Shown: positions 8,899 to 18,980 of the stretch, piece by piece
Position numbering within the stretch: the stretch's first letter is position 1
Layout: each line of letters starts with the position of its first letter
Origin: Vibrio nereis NBRC 15637
Lineage (GTDB): Bacteria; Pseudomonadota; Gammaproteobacteria; Enterobacterales; Vibrionaceae
NCBI RefSeq assembly: GCF_001591105.1
Contig: NZ_BCUD01000019.1
Span: forward strand, 1-64,000
Length of the DNA stretch: 64,000 nt
Direction: 5' to 3'
Translations under genes and position numbers: made by a program
Notes under the pieces: generated by a model
The model's input: only the letters and a program-made list of their open reading frames with translations
What the model was told of the DNA's origin: nothing
Database searches by the model: none

Positions 8899-9578
8899 TT
8901 CTCATTCCCCTGAGGCAGTGTGAGAGCGAGAGGTTTTAAAATTTCTAATTCAATGTGTAATTTGTTGGGCACTACCCATTGAGCACTTTTTACGATGGTG
9001 TTTTGCTCATTGACCCAAAATTGATTGGAGATGGTGGTGTTGAGCGCCCCGAACGTGACGGTTTCTTCGATTAACTGCGTTTGTTTGCTCCACAGCAATG
9101 ACGTTAGCCATTCATTTTTGACAAAGTGGGATTGGACATTGGCTTGGTGCCCATAAGAATAATTAGGCTGCCAATCGTATTGCGCTTGCCATGGTGCATT
9201 GTCTGCTGAAGGCGTCGGGAGTGTGTTTGTGGCCGAGAGTGACACTAAATTGGCGCTGGGTAATGACAGTGTTTTGATGATGCGGCCATTCTCGGTCACG
9301 ATCATGGCTTTATCGGAAGACATCCATTTCAGTTGGGTTTTGCCTGTTGCTGGATTCTGCTCTGCGTATGCCAAAACCAAAAAAATACGGTGCTTTCCAT
9401 TAATACGAGCGTAAGCACTGGCATAAGGCAAATTTTCGACGTGTTCTGAGCTCATATCAACACTCTCGAAGCCAAAAAATGCTTCTTTGATGGTCGCGTT
9501 GGTATCTTGGAATCGCTGTGTACATCCGGATAAAATAACACAAAGACCAAGGAAAATGGGTTTAGATAGGATACGCAT
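8895..9578 (-). CDS. yjbF: YjbF outer-membrane lipoprotein (GfcB-like)
   Basis: This 227-residue protein starts with a lipoprotein signal (FLGLCVILSGC, lipid-modified Cys at residue 19), so it should be lipid-anchored. The body matches YjbF/GfcB lipoproteins of group 4 capsule and Yjb operons, with a Trp-rich beta region (WQAQYDWQPNYSYG) and NTTISNQFWVNEQNTIVKS. It is expected to act in the outer membrane with YjbG and YjbH. The start lies about 50 bp past an intrinsic terminator that separates it from yjbE, so its expression depends on read-through. Confidence 0.88.
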   Translation of the reverse strand: MRILSKPIFLGLCVILSGCTQRFQDTNATIKEAFFGFESVDMSSEHVENLPYASAYARINGKHRIFLVLAYAEQNPATGKTQLKWMSSDKAMIVTENGRIIKTLSLPSANLVSLSATNTLPTPSADNAPWQAQYDWQPNYSYGHQANVQSHFVKNEWLTSLLWSKQTQLIEETVTFGALNTTISNQFWVNEQNTIVKSAQWVVPNKLHIELEILKPLALTLPQGNEK

Positions 9579-9630
9579 GCTATTCCTTAAGGTGGGCAGT
9601 TCCCTGAGATAAATAGATGAAAGGCAAAAA

Positions 9631-9658
9631 AAACACCCTTACTTTACTAAGGGTGTTT
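9631..9658 (-). terminator. Intra-operon terminator between yjbE and yjbF
   Basis: Arms AAACACCCTT (9631-9640) and AAGGGTGTTT (9649-9658) are perfect complements around an 8-nt loop. On the minus strand the hairpin is followed by a run of T (the A run at 9626-9633). It lies 18 bp after the yjbE stop and before yjbF, so it should give much more yjbE than yjbFGH transcript. Confidence 0.85.
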
Positions 9659-9675
9659 GTATGTGTAGCTTAGGC

Positions 9676-9987
9676 TTAGTTTGTGCCGTCAGTACCAGAT
9701 GCTGAAGTACCGTCGTCATTGTCTGCTGCGACAACCGCTGCCGCTGTCACCGCTACTGCTGTACCAACCGCTACGGCTGTTGTTGTTGCCACGCCCGCTG
9801 CTGCTGTTGCTGCCGCTGCAGTACCAGCCGCTGTGCCACCCGCTGCTGCGGTTGTGCCGGCCGCTGCCGTTGCGCCACCTGCAGTGCCACCCGTTGTAGT
9901 TGCTGCGCCTGCTGCCGCTTCACCTGCCGCAAAAGCGTTGGTTGACGCACCCAGCGCAAGCAACATTGCTAGAGCAATATGTTTCAT
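9676..9987 (-). CDS. yjbE: YjbE-like secreted Ala/Gly/Thr-rich small protein
   Basis: This is 103 residues: a signal peptide (MKHIALAMLLALGASTNAFA), then an almost pure Ala, Gly, Thr and Val region of about 65 residues, then an acidic tail (AADNDDGTSASGTDGTN). The low-complexity body and its place at the head of yjbFGH match YjbE. The function is unknown. The composition suggests an extended or self-associating secreted peptide in the exopolysaccharide matrix. A good ribosome binding site (AAGGAAAA) precedes the ATG. The opposite strand has an equally long open frame, an artefact of GCN-rich codons. Confidence 0.8.
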   Translation of the reverse strand: MKHIALAMLLALGASTNAFAAGEAAAGAATTTGGTAGGATAAAGTTAAAGGTAAGTAAAATAAAGVATTTAVAVGTAVAVTAAAVVAADNDDGTSASGTDGTN

Positions 9988-9997
9988 GAAATTTTCC

Positions 9998-10027
9998 TTG
10001 TAAATTTACAATTTATACATCGATGTA
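9998..10027. promoter_or_regulatory. Two perfect palindromes in the yjbE leader
   Basis: TTGTAAATTTACAA (9998-10011) and TACATCGATGTA (10016-10027) lie within 45 bp upstream of the yjbE start, in the 115-bp gap after wzc. Both are exact dyads of a size used by dimeric regulators. No known Vibrio polysaccharide regulator site was recognised with certainty. Confidence 0.4.
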
Positions 10028-10102
10028 GATGGGTTTTTAATCACCCGTTCCCATTCTATGCAACATCTTTACATGTGTAAAACGTTGATTCGTGTGGGGC
10101 AT

Positions 10103-12277
10103 TTAACTGGCCTGTTTATCACTCTTGTACGCGTAGTTGTAGTAACCGTATCCGTAGGAGCTGGATGCTTTTTTCTCTACCGCGTTGAGAATGACCCCTT
10201 TGACTTCAATACCGGCTTTCTCAAATCGATCACGAGCCACATCAATCTCTTTGAGCGTGTTTTGGCCAAATCTTGCCACCATGAGTGTGGTGCCTGCGAT
10301 CGCGCCCACAATACTCGGGTCGGTGACCGCGAGCACGGGTGGCGTATCGATTATAACAAGATCGTAATCTTGACTTGCTTTATCTAACAGGCTTTTGAAC
10401 CTTGGGTGCATCAATAGCTCTGAAGGGTTAGGCGGGACTTGACCGCGCGCGATAATATCCAAGTTCTCGATTGATGTGCTTTGAACCGCTTCATTGGCCT
10501 CTATGGTGCCCGCTAGCACACCGGACAGACCTTTGTCCCATTTTAGGCCAAAGATACTTTGTAAGTAACCTTTACGCATATCCGCGTCAATCAAAAGAAC
10601 CTTTTGCCCCGTTTTAGCAGCTACGGCCGCAAAGTTTGTCGACACAAAAGATTTACCAATACCCGGAGCCGGGCCGGAGATCATGAGTACGTTGTTCTCG
10701 GCTTCCATCATGGCAAAGTGTAAGCTGGTACGCAGCCCGCGTAAGGCTTCTACCGACAAATCGGCGGGGTTGGCTTCAGCTAGCAATTGTATTTCGGTAT
10801 TACGCTTACCCTTTCTCTTCATTTTGCTGAGGAGGTCAGCTTGCATATCCGATTTAGGCACGCTGGCGTAAACAGAAAGGCCAATTTTCTCAATCTCATC
10901 TGGGTTTTCGATACCTCGATGAAGTGCCGATCTTACAAGGACAAATGTCACGCTGAGCATGCCACCTAGTAACGTCGCTAAGACGACGATGAGCGGCTTT
11001 TTCGGTTTGACTGGTACAGCGTAGCTTTGCGCGTTGTCCAGAATGCGAACGTTGCCCACGGTTCCTGCTTTAATAATGTTCAGCTCTTGGACTTTATTCA
11101 GCAATTGAACATAGATTTGTTGGTTTACCTCAACGTCACGTGTCATACGCAAGATTTCACGTTGAGTTTTCGGCAGTTTTTGCACCTGTTGGTTTAGACG
11201 TTCTTTTTCTGACAATAGCGTTTGGCGCTTATCTAGTAACGAGCGATAAGCTGGGTGATCTTTTGTAAAGCGCTGACTAATGTCACTTTCTTTAAAAGTC
11301 AGTTCGTTGAGCTGCGCCTCAAGTTCGACCATGACTTTTAATGTTGATTGTGCTTCAAGGCCTAAATCGACAGACTCGTTATCTTGTCTGTATTGATTTA
11401 AAATGTCTTCAGACGAAGTCAGTTTGGTTTTGATTTCAGGCAAATGATCTTCTAAGAATGTCAGGCTTTTCTCCGCTTCGGCTGAGTTTCTCTCCACATT
11501 CTGCAGGAAGTAGGTCTGGCTGATATGATCCAAGATGGCACTGATTTGGGCTTTATTCTCACCAGTGAAACTGAGGCTAAGGATCCCTGTTTGTTTTCCT
11601 CGTTCACTAATAGATAGGTTTTGTTTTAGCCATTCAATCGCTTCTAATTTAGAACGTTGTCCAATAGCAAACTCTTCCCCAGCGCTTGCTATTATCTGAC
11701 TCACAAACAAGGTGTACCCATCGCCTTGGCTCAATTCACCGACTTGGCCTTCTAATACCACGCGCTCATCTTCGCGAATGAGCTGGTAAGTTTGTGCGTC
11801 AGGACCTTCAATCACCAAGGTGTGTTGCATCGTTTCTGCATAGGGTGGGAGAGTAAAGCGGCTGACTTGAATGGAGGCCTGCTCGTCGCTTAAACGTGCC
11901 AAGCCTTTACCCACGATTGGGAAGTAAGTCGGTGAGGTGACGGTTGTTAGGTTAAACTTGTCGACGGTATCACCTAAGATCATGCGTGATTTGATGATCT
12001 CGATTTCGGTGGTGGCTGATGATTCTTGTGAGAACAGCTCTCCCATATCTCCCACCATGGCAGAGATACCGCCAGAGCTTTTGGGCTCAATTTGGATCAG
12101 TGCGTCCGCTTTGTAAATGGGTGTTGAAAGGAGGGCGACGGTTATACCAACGATCGAAAAAACAAAAGTAACGATGGCGATTAGCCATTTAGCATCCAAA
12201 AGGATACCAATAAGTTTACCTAGTTCTATTTCATCTGACGTATTGTCAATGGATTGTCGTGCTACTTGATTTGTCAT
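10103..12277 (-). CDS. wzc: Wzc polysaccharide co-polymerase and tyrosine autokinase
   Basis: This 724-residue inner-membrane protein begins with a Wzz domain between two membrane segments (near residues 32-52 and 425-447) that enclose a large periplasmic coiled-coil part. The cytoplasmic BY-kinase domain has Walker A (SGPAPGIGKSF), Walker A' (VLLIDADMRKG) and Walker B (YDLVIIDTPP). A C-terminal Tyr cluster (SYGYGYYNYAYK) carries the expected autophosphorylation sites. Wzc drives polymer assembly and export with Wza and is reset by the Wzb phosphatase. Gene order wza-wzb-wzc is the standard one. Confidence 0.95.
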   Translation of the reverse strand: MTNQVARQSIDNTSDEIELGKLIGILLDAKWLIAIVTFVFSIVGITVALLSTPIYKADALIQIEPKSSGGISAMVGDMGELFSQESSATTEIEIIKSRMILGDTVDKFNLTTVTSPTYFPIVGKGLARLSDEQASIQVSRFTLPPYAETMQHTLVIEGPDAQTYQLIREDERVVLEGQVGELSQGDGYTLFVSQIIASAGEEFAIGQRSKLEAIEWLKQNLSISERGKQTGILSLSFTGENKAQISAILDHISQTYFLQNVERNSAEAEKSLTFLEDHLPEIKTKLTSSEDILNQYRQDNESVDLGLEAQSTLKVMVELEAQLNELTFKESDISQRFTKDHPAYRSLLDKRQTLLSEKERLNQQVQKLPKTQREILRMTRDVEVNQQIYVQLLNKVQELNIIKAGTVGNVRILDNAQSYAVPVKPKKPLIVVLATLLGGMLSVTFVLVRSALHRGIENPDEIEKIGLSVYASVPKSDMQADLLSKMKRKGKRNTEIQLLAEANPADLSVEALRGLRTSLHFAMMEAENNVLMISGPAPGIGKSFVSTNFAAVAAKTGQKVLLIDADMRKGYLQSIFGLKWDKGLSGVLAGTIEANEAVQSTSIENLDIIARGQVPPNPSELLMHPRFKSLLDKASQDYDLVIIDTPPVLAVTDPSIVGAIAGTTLMVARFGQNTLKEIDVARDRFEKAGIEVKGVILNAVEKKASSSYGYGYYNYAYKSDKQAS

Positions 12278-12386
12278 AGTTCATCTTCAGAGTCGAGGAG
12301 CAATGCTGTAAACCAGAGGTATTTCTACATGCGAGTCCAGCTGTCAGTCGTGTCTTTTCCTGTTTGCTAAGTAAGTGGGTATAACC

Positions 12387-12827
12387 TTAAAGCTTTTTAG
12401 CCCAAGCCTCGGTTGCACTTTCGATTAAGTTATACGCATGGTCGAAGGCTTCTCTACTTTGTCGGTGGGGGTCGGGGATATCTTTTTGCCCTATCCATTG
12501 ACCGAACAACATGGCCTTACCTCTGGCTTCGGGCGCGATTGCCGTCAGCGCTTCGAGGTGTCCTTTTTCCATGATAAGAATAAGGTCGTATTGAGCGCAC
12601 AAAGCGGCCGTCAATTGTTGAGCCTGATGACCAGAAAGATCGACGTCATTTTCTAAAGCAACCTGAACCGCCATTTGGTCTGCAGGTTTTCCGATTAATC
12701 CACTTTTCTCAGCGGCGATCCCCGCAGAGGCAATATGTTTGTTCGGGAATCGCTTTTTTAGTGTGCGTTCTCCTGTCGGAGAGCGGCAAATGTTACCGAC
12801 ACAAACCACAAGAATATTATTAAACAT
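12387..12827 (-). CDS. wzb: Wzb low-molecular-weight protein-tyrosine phosphatase
   Basis: This 146-residue protein starts at MFNNILVVCVGNICRSPTGE. The Cys-x5-Arg-Ser loop (CVGNICRS) is the active site and DIPDPHRQ supplies the catalytic Asp. It removes phosphate from the Wzc Tyr cluster, permitting cycles of polymer export. A longer frame begins 66 bases upstream, but family length and the loop position near residue 9 favour the internal ATG. It sits 87 bp downstream of wza and 109 bp upstream of wzc. Confidence 0.93.
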   Translation of the reverse strand: MFNNILVVCVGNICRSPTGERTLKKRFPNKHIASAGIAAEKSGLIGKPADQMAVQVALENDVDLSGHQAQQLTAALCAQYDLILIMEKGHLEALTAIAPEARGKAMLFGQWIGQKDIPDPHRQSREAFDHAYNLIESATEAWAKKL

Positions 12828-12913
12828 AACTTTCACTATGATGACAGCGGAGAAGCTTTTAATAGGATTCTCCGCCTGATGTAATATTTTCAAGGATAGA
12901 AAGCGAGGCTATC

Positions 12914-14047
12914 TTATGGCCAATTACGCACGCGCAGTACGCTTTCTGTTAATTCGTTGAACCCGTTGATGGTAGGCATTAACTGGCGGATTACACGATT
13001 CCAGCGAGTAATAGGCGCCGCCGTCACGTAGACAATGTCATAGGGCTTCAAGTCAAACTCCGTGCCAATCACCAGGGCGGAGGCGTCTTTTATATCAAGC
13101 TGATAAATATCCGCTAGACGTTCGGCTTTGTCATCGGATGTACGTATTACAAACACGCCTGTTGCATCCGCTGATAGCTCATTGATGCCACCAACGTTAC
13201 TGAGAGCTTCGGTCAGGCTCATGCCTGAACGGTCCATTTTTAATAGTTTAGGGTCATTGACTTCTCCCATGACAAATACTTTTTGACTGTCGTTACGAGG
13301 AACATGAATAATATCCCCGGATTGTAATAGTCGGTTTTGTGTCAAATCACCGCGTTGCATGAGCGCATACAGAGAAATATTTTCCTCGACACCATTGCGA
13401 GTGAGAGTGACATTTCTCCAATCAGCATTTGCTGCGAGGCCGCCTGCGCGGTTGATCGCATCTAACAGGGTCAAAGGAATATTACTGATGGCTTGTTGGC
13501 CTGGTTTAGACACCTCGCCAGTTACGTAGGTTTTCTTTGAGCGAAAAGCCGCCACACTGACATCGACTTGAGGGCTTTCGATATAGCGGGCAAGACGTTT
13601 AGCAATATCCGTCCGGATTTCCCTAACGGTCTTTCCTTCTACTTTTACTGTGCCGATAAACGGGTAAAAAATGGTGCCATCAGCATGCACCCAGTTACCC
13701 GCTTCAGAGGCACTGCGATAAGAACCAGCAGGAATGGTCAACTCTGGGTGGTCCCAGACCGTGACATTTAAAATATCTCCTGCACCGACTTTATATTCGT
13801 AGCGCGCGATCTCTTGTTCCAGTGCTGGGTTTGCACGAGAAGCGTAAGCACTCTTTGAAGACAGTGTCCCTACTGAATTTGCGGTCAGTGGATAGAGGTT
13901 CACATCATTTGAAACAGAGCCATGTTCGCTGTTTGTCGTCTCAACAATGTTTTTATCGCTGGTCGGTATGTGCGCGCCAGGTATTGTACATCCCGCAAGC
14001 AGTGCTGGGGCGACTAGCGTCAGCAAAATCTTTTTCTTGAATTCCAT
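12914..14047 (-). CDS. wza: Wza outer-membrane polysaccharide export lipoprotein
   Basis: From [20 protein letters not shown] the protein has a lipoprotein signal with the modified Cys near residue 20. The body contains the polysaccharide export domain ([17 protein letters not shown]) and repeated SLBB domains ([12 protein letters not shown]-like and [13 protein letters not shown]). The C-terminal [17 protein letters not shown] region fits the helix that forms the outer-membrane pore in Wza. It makes an octameric channel aligned with Wzc. A start five codons further upstream (14062) is possible. Neither start has a strong ribosome binding site. Confidence 0.93.
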   Translation of the reverse strand: MEFKKKILLTLVAPALLAGCTIPGAHIPTSDKNIVETTNSEHGSVSNDVNLYPLTANSVGTLSSKSAYASRANPALEQEIARYEYKVGAGDILNVTVWDHPELTIPAGSYRSASEAGNWVHADGTIFYPFIGTVKVEGKTVREIRTDIAKRLARYIESPQVDVSVAAFRSKKTYVTGEVSKPGQQAISNIPLTLLDAINRAGGLAANADWRNVTLTRNGVEENISLYALMQRGDLTQNRLLQSGDIIHVPRNDSQKVFVMGEVNDPKLLKMDRSGMSLTEALSNVGGINELSADATGVFVIRTSDDKAERLADIYQLDIKDASALVIGTEFDLKPYDIVYVTAAPITRWNRVIRQLMPTINGFNELTESVLRVRNWP

Positions 14048-14062
14048 GTTTTGACAAATCAT

Positions 14063-14434
14063 CTAATATTATAGGCTTACAACGTTTTATGTCGTGATAA
14101 TTGAGTTTAAAACCAGTACTGACTGAACTTTTATTAACGAATCAATATAGAACTATATGGACGACACAGTGGTTCGAGATTGTACTATGCATACGATTAA
14201 TTACCTAATTATCCATAATGATTGTGGTGCTGCAATTACGAATATGTGATTTATGGAAGACAGGTAGAGAAATAAGAGGGTCTGGGAAGAAAAAGCGTAT
14301 TAATGAACATATTTTGGCGAAGGCTTGCAGTGTCTTATTAATAAGACGTAATGAATATTGTTGCTGGTAGGATAGTTTTCTCTCCTATTATCTCCTTTAC
14401 TAATTGATGGTATTGTTAATTATGAGGGTGCTAA
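14063..14434. other. Intergenic region between wza and the DUF3135 gene
   Basis: This 372-bp AT-rich gap separates two divergent units, so it must hold the wza promoter (leftward) and that of the small gene (rightward). I found no clear JUMPstart/ops sequence for RfaH. The only strong structure is the perfect 16-bp palindrome at 14332-14347. Confidence 0.5.
14332..14347. promoter_or_regulatory. Perfect 16-bp palindrome GTCTTATTAATAAGAC
   Basis: This is an exact dyad in the divergent promoter region, about 285 bp upstream of wza and 88 bp upstream of the DUF3135 gene. Its size and position suit an operator for a dimeric regulator. The regulator is not identifiable from the window. Confidence 0.4.
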
Positions 14435-14767
14435 ATGGAGTCTTTCCCTATCAATCAGATGCTTCCTCCTTTTGATGAGTTAGCTGAATTGGCAAAAAAC
14501 GATCCTCAAGCGTTCGATGCACTCAAACGCAAATTGTGTCGAGAGCAGATTTTATCATCTTCTTTGGCAATGCAAGATAGGTTGTGGGCACAGCAAAGCC
14601 ACATTGACCTTGTGATCAGTCATTGCAAAAACCCCCATCATGTTAATGTTGAACTGATGAAAGAATTGATGTCTCAATTAGGTAAATTCCAGCATGCACT
14701 GCAAGGTGATATGGCGGATTCGAAGGTGCCTGGGGCAACGGTTGTCCAATTTGACCAGTGGCGTTAG
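14435..14767 (+). CDS. DUF3135 family small cytoplasmic protein
   Basis: This 110-residue soluble protein has the pattern LPPFDELAELAKNDPQAFD near residue 10 and then a helical middle (LSSSLAMQDRLWAQQSHIDL). This agrees with the DUF3135 family found in vibrios and related gamma-proteobacteria. No enzyme motif, signal peptide or membrane segment is visible. It stands alone between the wza operon and groES. The function is unknown. Confidence 0.75.
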   Translation: MESFPINQMLPPFDELAELAKNDPQAFDALKRKLCREQILSSSLAMQDRLWAQQSHIDLVISHCKNPHHVNVELMKELMSQLGKFQHALQGDMADSKVPGATVVQFDQWR

Positions 14768-14891
14768 TCCACGAACACACTTATATCGACTGTTGTTGCT
14801 CGCCATACCATTCCTTCTATGCCGATGTCGGGCTGTGTGCCGAGCCATTTTTTATTCTCCAACCTTGATCACAAAAAACTTCATTTCTCCC

Positions 14892-14920
14892 CTTGGGTTT
14901 ACCCAATCCATCCCTCATAT
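14892..14920 (+). promoter_or_regulatory. Sigma-32-type heat-shock promoter of groESL
   Basis: CTTGGGT (14892-14898), a 13-nt spacer, and CCCTCATAT (14912-14920) resemble the sigma-32 consensus CTTGAAA-N13..14-CCCCATnT. It is about 75 bp upstream of the groES ATG, the expected position. No CIRCE (HrcA) repeat was seen. Confidence 0.65.
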
Positions 14921-14995
14921 AATTACCACAAGGCCTTGAAGCCCGGTTTCGGGGTAATTATCAAATAACATGTAAATTTTCAGGAGAGACGACCG

Positions 14996-15286
14996 ATGAA
15001 CATTCGTCCATTACACGACCGAGTTATCGTAGAACGCCAAGAAGTTGAGTCTAAATCAGCGGGTGGCATTGTTCTGACTGGTTCTGCTGCAGAGAAATCG
15101 ACTCGCGGCGTAGTTCTAGCTGTAGGTAAAGGCCGCATCTTAGAAAACGGCACTGTGCTACCGCTAGACGTTAAAGTGGGTGATACAGTTATCTTCGCTG
15201 AAGGTTACGGCACGAAAACTGAAAAAATCGACGGTAAAGAAGTGCTGGTTATGTCTGAAAACGACATCATGGCGATCGTTGGATAA
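14996..15286 (+). CDS. groES: Co-chaperonin GroES
   Basis: This 96-residue protein starts [18 protein letters not shown] and contains the mobile loop [18 protein letters not shown] that contacts GroEL. The length is that of the family. It forms the seven-membered lid over the GroEL chamber. A strong ribosome binding site (AGGAGAG) precedes the ATG. groEL follows after 78 bp and shares the heat-shock-type promoter. Confidence 0.98.
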   Translation: MNIRPLHDRVIVERQEVESKSAGGIVLTGSAAEKSTRGVVLAVGKGRILENGTVLPLDVKVGDTVIFAEGYGTKTEKIDGKEVLVMSENDIMAIVG

Positions 15287-15325
15287 TAGCAATCATTGAG
15301 TAAGTTTTTGCTCAGATTCAAATAA

Positions 15326-17011
<1,686 letters not shown>

Positions 17012-17039
17012 TTCCCTCAAGCGACTTAGCTATAGAGAT

Positions 17040-17066
17040 AACGGAGACTTCGGTCTCCGTTTTTTT
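17040..17066 (+). terminator. groESL terminator
   Basis: AACGGAGAC, a TTCG tetraloop and GTCTCCGTT, followed by seven T, give a very stable intrinsic terminator about 30 bp after the groEL stop. Confidence 0.92.
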
Positions 17067-17155
17067 ATGTCTTTAAACTGTCAATGAAGCGTCTTACCGC
17101 TGAAATCTCACACCTCAATGCTAACTAAGAGATCGGATTTAGCAGGAAGGTGACA

Positions 17156-18322
17156 ATGAAAATTGCCGTGGTTGGTTGTGGTTATGTTGGGCTGTCTAAC
17201 GCGCTTCTTTTGGCGCAAAATCACCAAGTGATAGCACTTGATGTTCTACAACGAAAAGTCGATTTAATTAATGATCGTTTATCGCCTATCGCTGATCCCG
17301 ACATTGAGCGATACCTACGTGATAAGGTGCTCACGCTGCGGGCAACTACCGATGTTAAGCAAGCTTTGCACGGTGCAAATTATGTCATTATCGCAACGCC
17401 GACCGATTACGACCCAGAAACTAACTACTTCAATACCTCTTCTGTAGAGTCTGTGATTAAAGAGGTCATGGTCATCAACCCAGATGCGGTCATGGTGATT
17501 AAATCTACCGTGCCGGTGGGCTATACAGAGCGTATTAAACAAGAGTTAAACTGCGATAACATCATCTTCTCGCCTGAATTTTTACGTGAAGGCAAAGCAC
17601 TGTTCGATAACCTTAACCCGTCACGAATCATCGTCGGTGAGCGAAGTGAACGTGCTCAAGAGTTCGCGGATTTGTTAGTGGAAGGCGCAGTAAAGCAAGA
17701 TATCGACGTATTGCTAACCAATTCAACCGAAGCGGAAGCGGTGAAGCTGTTCTCTAACACTTACCTTGCGATGCGTGTGGCGTATTTCAATGAGTTAGAT
17801 TCTTACGCAGAATCGCATGGTCTAGACGCGCGTCAGATCATTGAAGGTGTTGGTTTAGACCCGCGCATTGGTAATCACTACAACAATCCATCCTTTGGTT
17901 ATGGTGGTTACTGTCTCCCTAAAGATACCAAGCAACTGTTGGCAAACTACCAAGAGGTACCGAACAACATCATTGGCGCGATTGTGGACGCCAACCGAAC
18001 GCGTAAAGACTTTGTCGCGGAGTCTATATTGAAGCGTGAACCAAAGGTAGTCGGCATTTATCGCCTGATCATGAAGGCAGGGTCGGATAACTTCCGTGCG
18101 TCCTCGATTCAAGGCATTATGAAGCGCCTCAAGGCAAAAGGCATAACAGTGATTGTGTATGAGCCAGTGCTGGAAGACGTGCAGTTCTTCCATTCGGAAG
18201 TGGTACGCGATTTGGAGACCTTCAAAGCTCAATCAGATGTCATTGTGTCAAACCGCATGGCGCAAGAGCTTTCAGACGTTGCTGATAAAGTCTATACCCG
18301 CGACTTATTTGGCTCGGACTAA
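17156..18322 (+). CDS. ugd: UDP-glucose 6-dehydrogenase
   Basis: From the ATG at 17156 (ribosome binding site AGGAAGG five bases upstream) this is 388 residues. It shows the NAD-binding [19 protein letters not shown] and the catalytic loop [14 protein letters not shown] with its Cys. The enzyme oxidises UDP-glucose twice to UDP-glucuronate, a precursor for capsule and other polysaccharides. A GTG two codons upstream is less likely. It lies next to groESL and near the polysaccharide genes and is probably a single-gene unit. Confidence 0.96.
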   Translation: MKIAVVGCGYVGLSNALLLAQNHQVIALDVLQRKVDLINDRLSPIADPDIERYLRDKVLTLRATTDVKQALHGANYVIIATPTDYDPETNYFNTSSVESVIKEVMVINPDAVMVIKSTVPVGYTERIKQELNCDNIIFSPEFLREGKALFDNLNPSRIIVGERSERAQEFADLLVEGAVKQDIDVLLTNSTEAEAVKLFSNTYLAMRVAYFNELDSYAESHGLDARQIIEGVGLDPRIGNHYNNPSFGYGGYCLPKDTKQLLANYQEVPNNIIGAIVDANRTRKDFVAESILKREPKVVGIYRLIMKAGSDNFRASSIQGIMKRLKAKGITVIVYEPVLEDVQFFHSEVVRDLETFKAQSDVIVSNRMAQELSDVADKVYTRDLFGSD

Positions 18323-18334
18323 CCTCACCTCTCT

Positions 18335-18367
18335 AAGCTGACTTTAGCAGCTCGCTTAAGTCAGCTT
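18335..18367. terminator. Convergent terminator between ugd and the UDG-family gene
   Basis: Perfect 10-bp arms AAGCTGACTT (18335-18344) and AAGTCAGCTT (18358-18367) are followed by TTTTC on the plus strand. It overlaps the last codons of the convergent gene and can serve both directions. Confidence 0.7.
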
Positions 18368-18954
18368 TTCAAGTGCTGGTGGACGTATTCCCGCATATAC
18401 GGCACCACTTCTGATTCAAACCATGGGTTTCTCTTTAACCACAATGTATTACGTGGTGAAGGGTGGGGAAGCGGTAAGTAATGAGGAGCCCAGTGACGCC
18501 ACTGTTTTACCGTCTCAGTCAGTGTTTTGGGTTTGTCCTTAAGGTAGTAACTCTGCGCATATTGGCCAACTAACAACGTCATACCTACATTAGGTAATTG
18601 TGACAGAACGTTGGCATGCCACTTTGGCGCACACTCTTTTCTTGGCGGCCGATCGCCACTTTTCCCTTTACCCGGGTAGCACAACCCCATCGGCATAATC
18701 GCGATTTCATCCGGGTTATAAAATTGCTCTCTATCGAGTTGCAGCCACTCCCTTAACCGATCACCGCTCGGGTCATTCCAAGGTATCGACGTGTTGTGTA
18801 CTTTGAGCCCCGGAGCCTGGCCAATGATCAAGAGCTTGGCCGATTCGCTGGCTTGAATGACGGGGTTGGCCCCAAGCGGCAAGTGAGGCTCACAGAGCGT
18901 GCAGGCGCGGATCTGTTTGAGTGTTTCTTCTAGCATACGCTTATTTACCTTCAT
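18361..18954 (-). CDS. Uracil-DNA glycosylase family protein
   Basis: This 197-residue protein has LLIIGQAPGLKVH near residue 42, a variant of the GQDPY/GEAPG motif, and PLPHPSPRNTLWLKRNPW near the end, matching the HPS-type motif 2 of the superfamily. A Cys pair (CTLCE) in the N-terminus and a later Cys could hold a metal or Fe-S centre, as in family 4/5 enzymes, but the set is incomplete to my eye. A DNA-repair role is inferred. Real activity is uncertain for this subgroup. A start at the second Met (six codons in) is possible. Confidence 0.85.
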   Translation of the reverse strand: MKVNKRMLEETLKQIRACTLCEPHLPLGANPVIQASESAKLLIIGQAPGLKVHNTSIPWNDPSGDRLREWLQLDREQFYNPDEIAIMPMGLCYPGKGKSGDRPPRKECAPKWHANVLSQLPNVGMTLLVGQYAQSYYLKDKPKTLTETVKQWRHWAPHYLPLPHPSPRNTLWLKRNPWFESEVVPYMREYVHQHLKS

Positions 18955-18980
18955 CAGGCCTGTCAGTTGCTATCATCGCT

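Noticed and set aside
9683-10003. Plus-strand open frame of 106 residues opposite yjbE, rich in Ala and Val
   Set aside because: It mirrors the GCN-rich yjbE codons on the other strand and lacks a signal peptide with good context. YjbE has the ribosome binding site and operon position.
9998-10027. Specific assignment of the yjbE dyads to VpsR, VpsT or CpsQ
   Set aside because: I cannot match the known sites with certainty by eye.
14063-14434. JUMPstart/ops element for RfaH upstream of wza
   Set aside because: Only partial words such as CAGTGGTTCGAGATTGTAC were found, on the wrong strand for wza.
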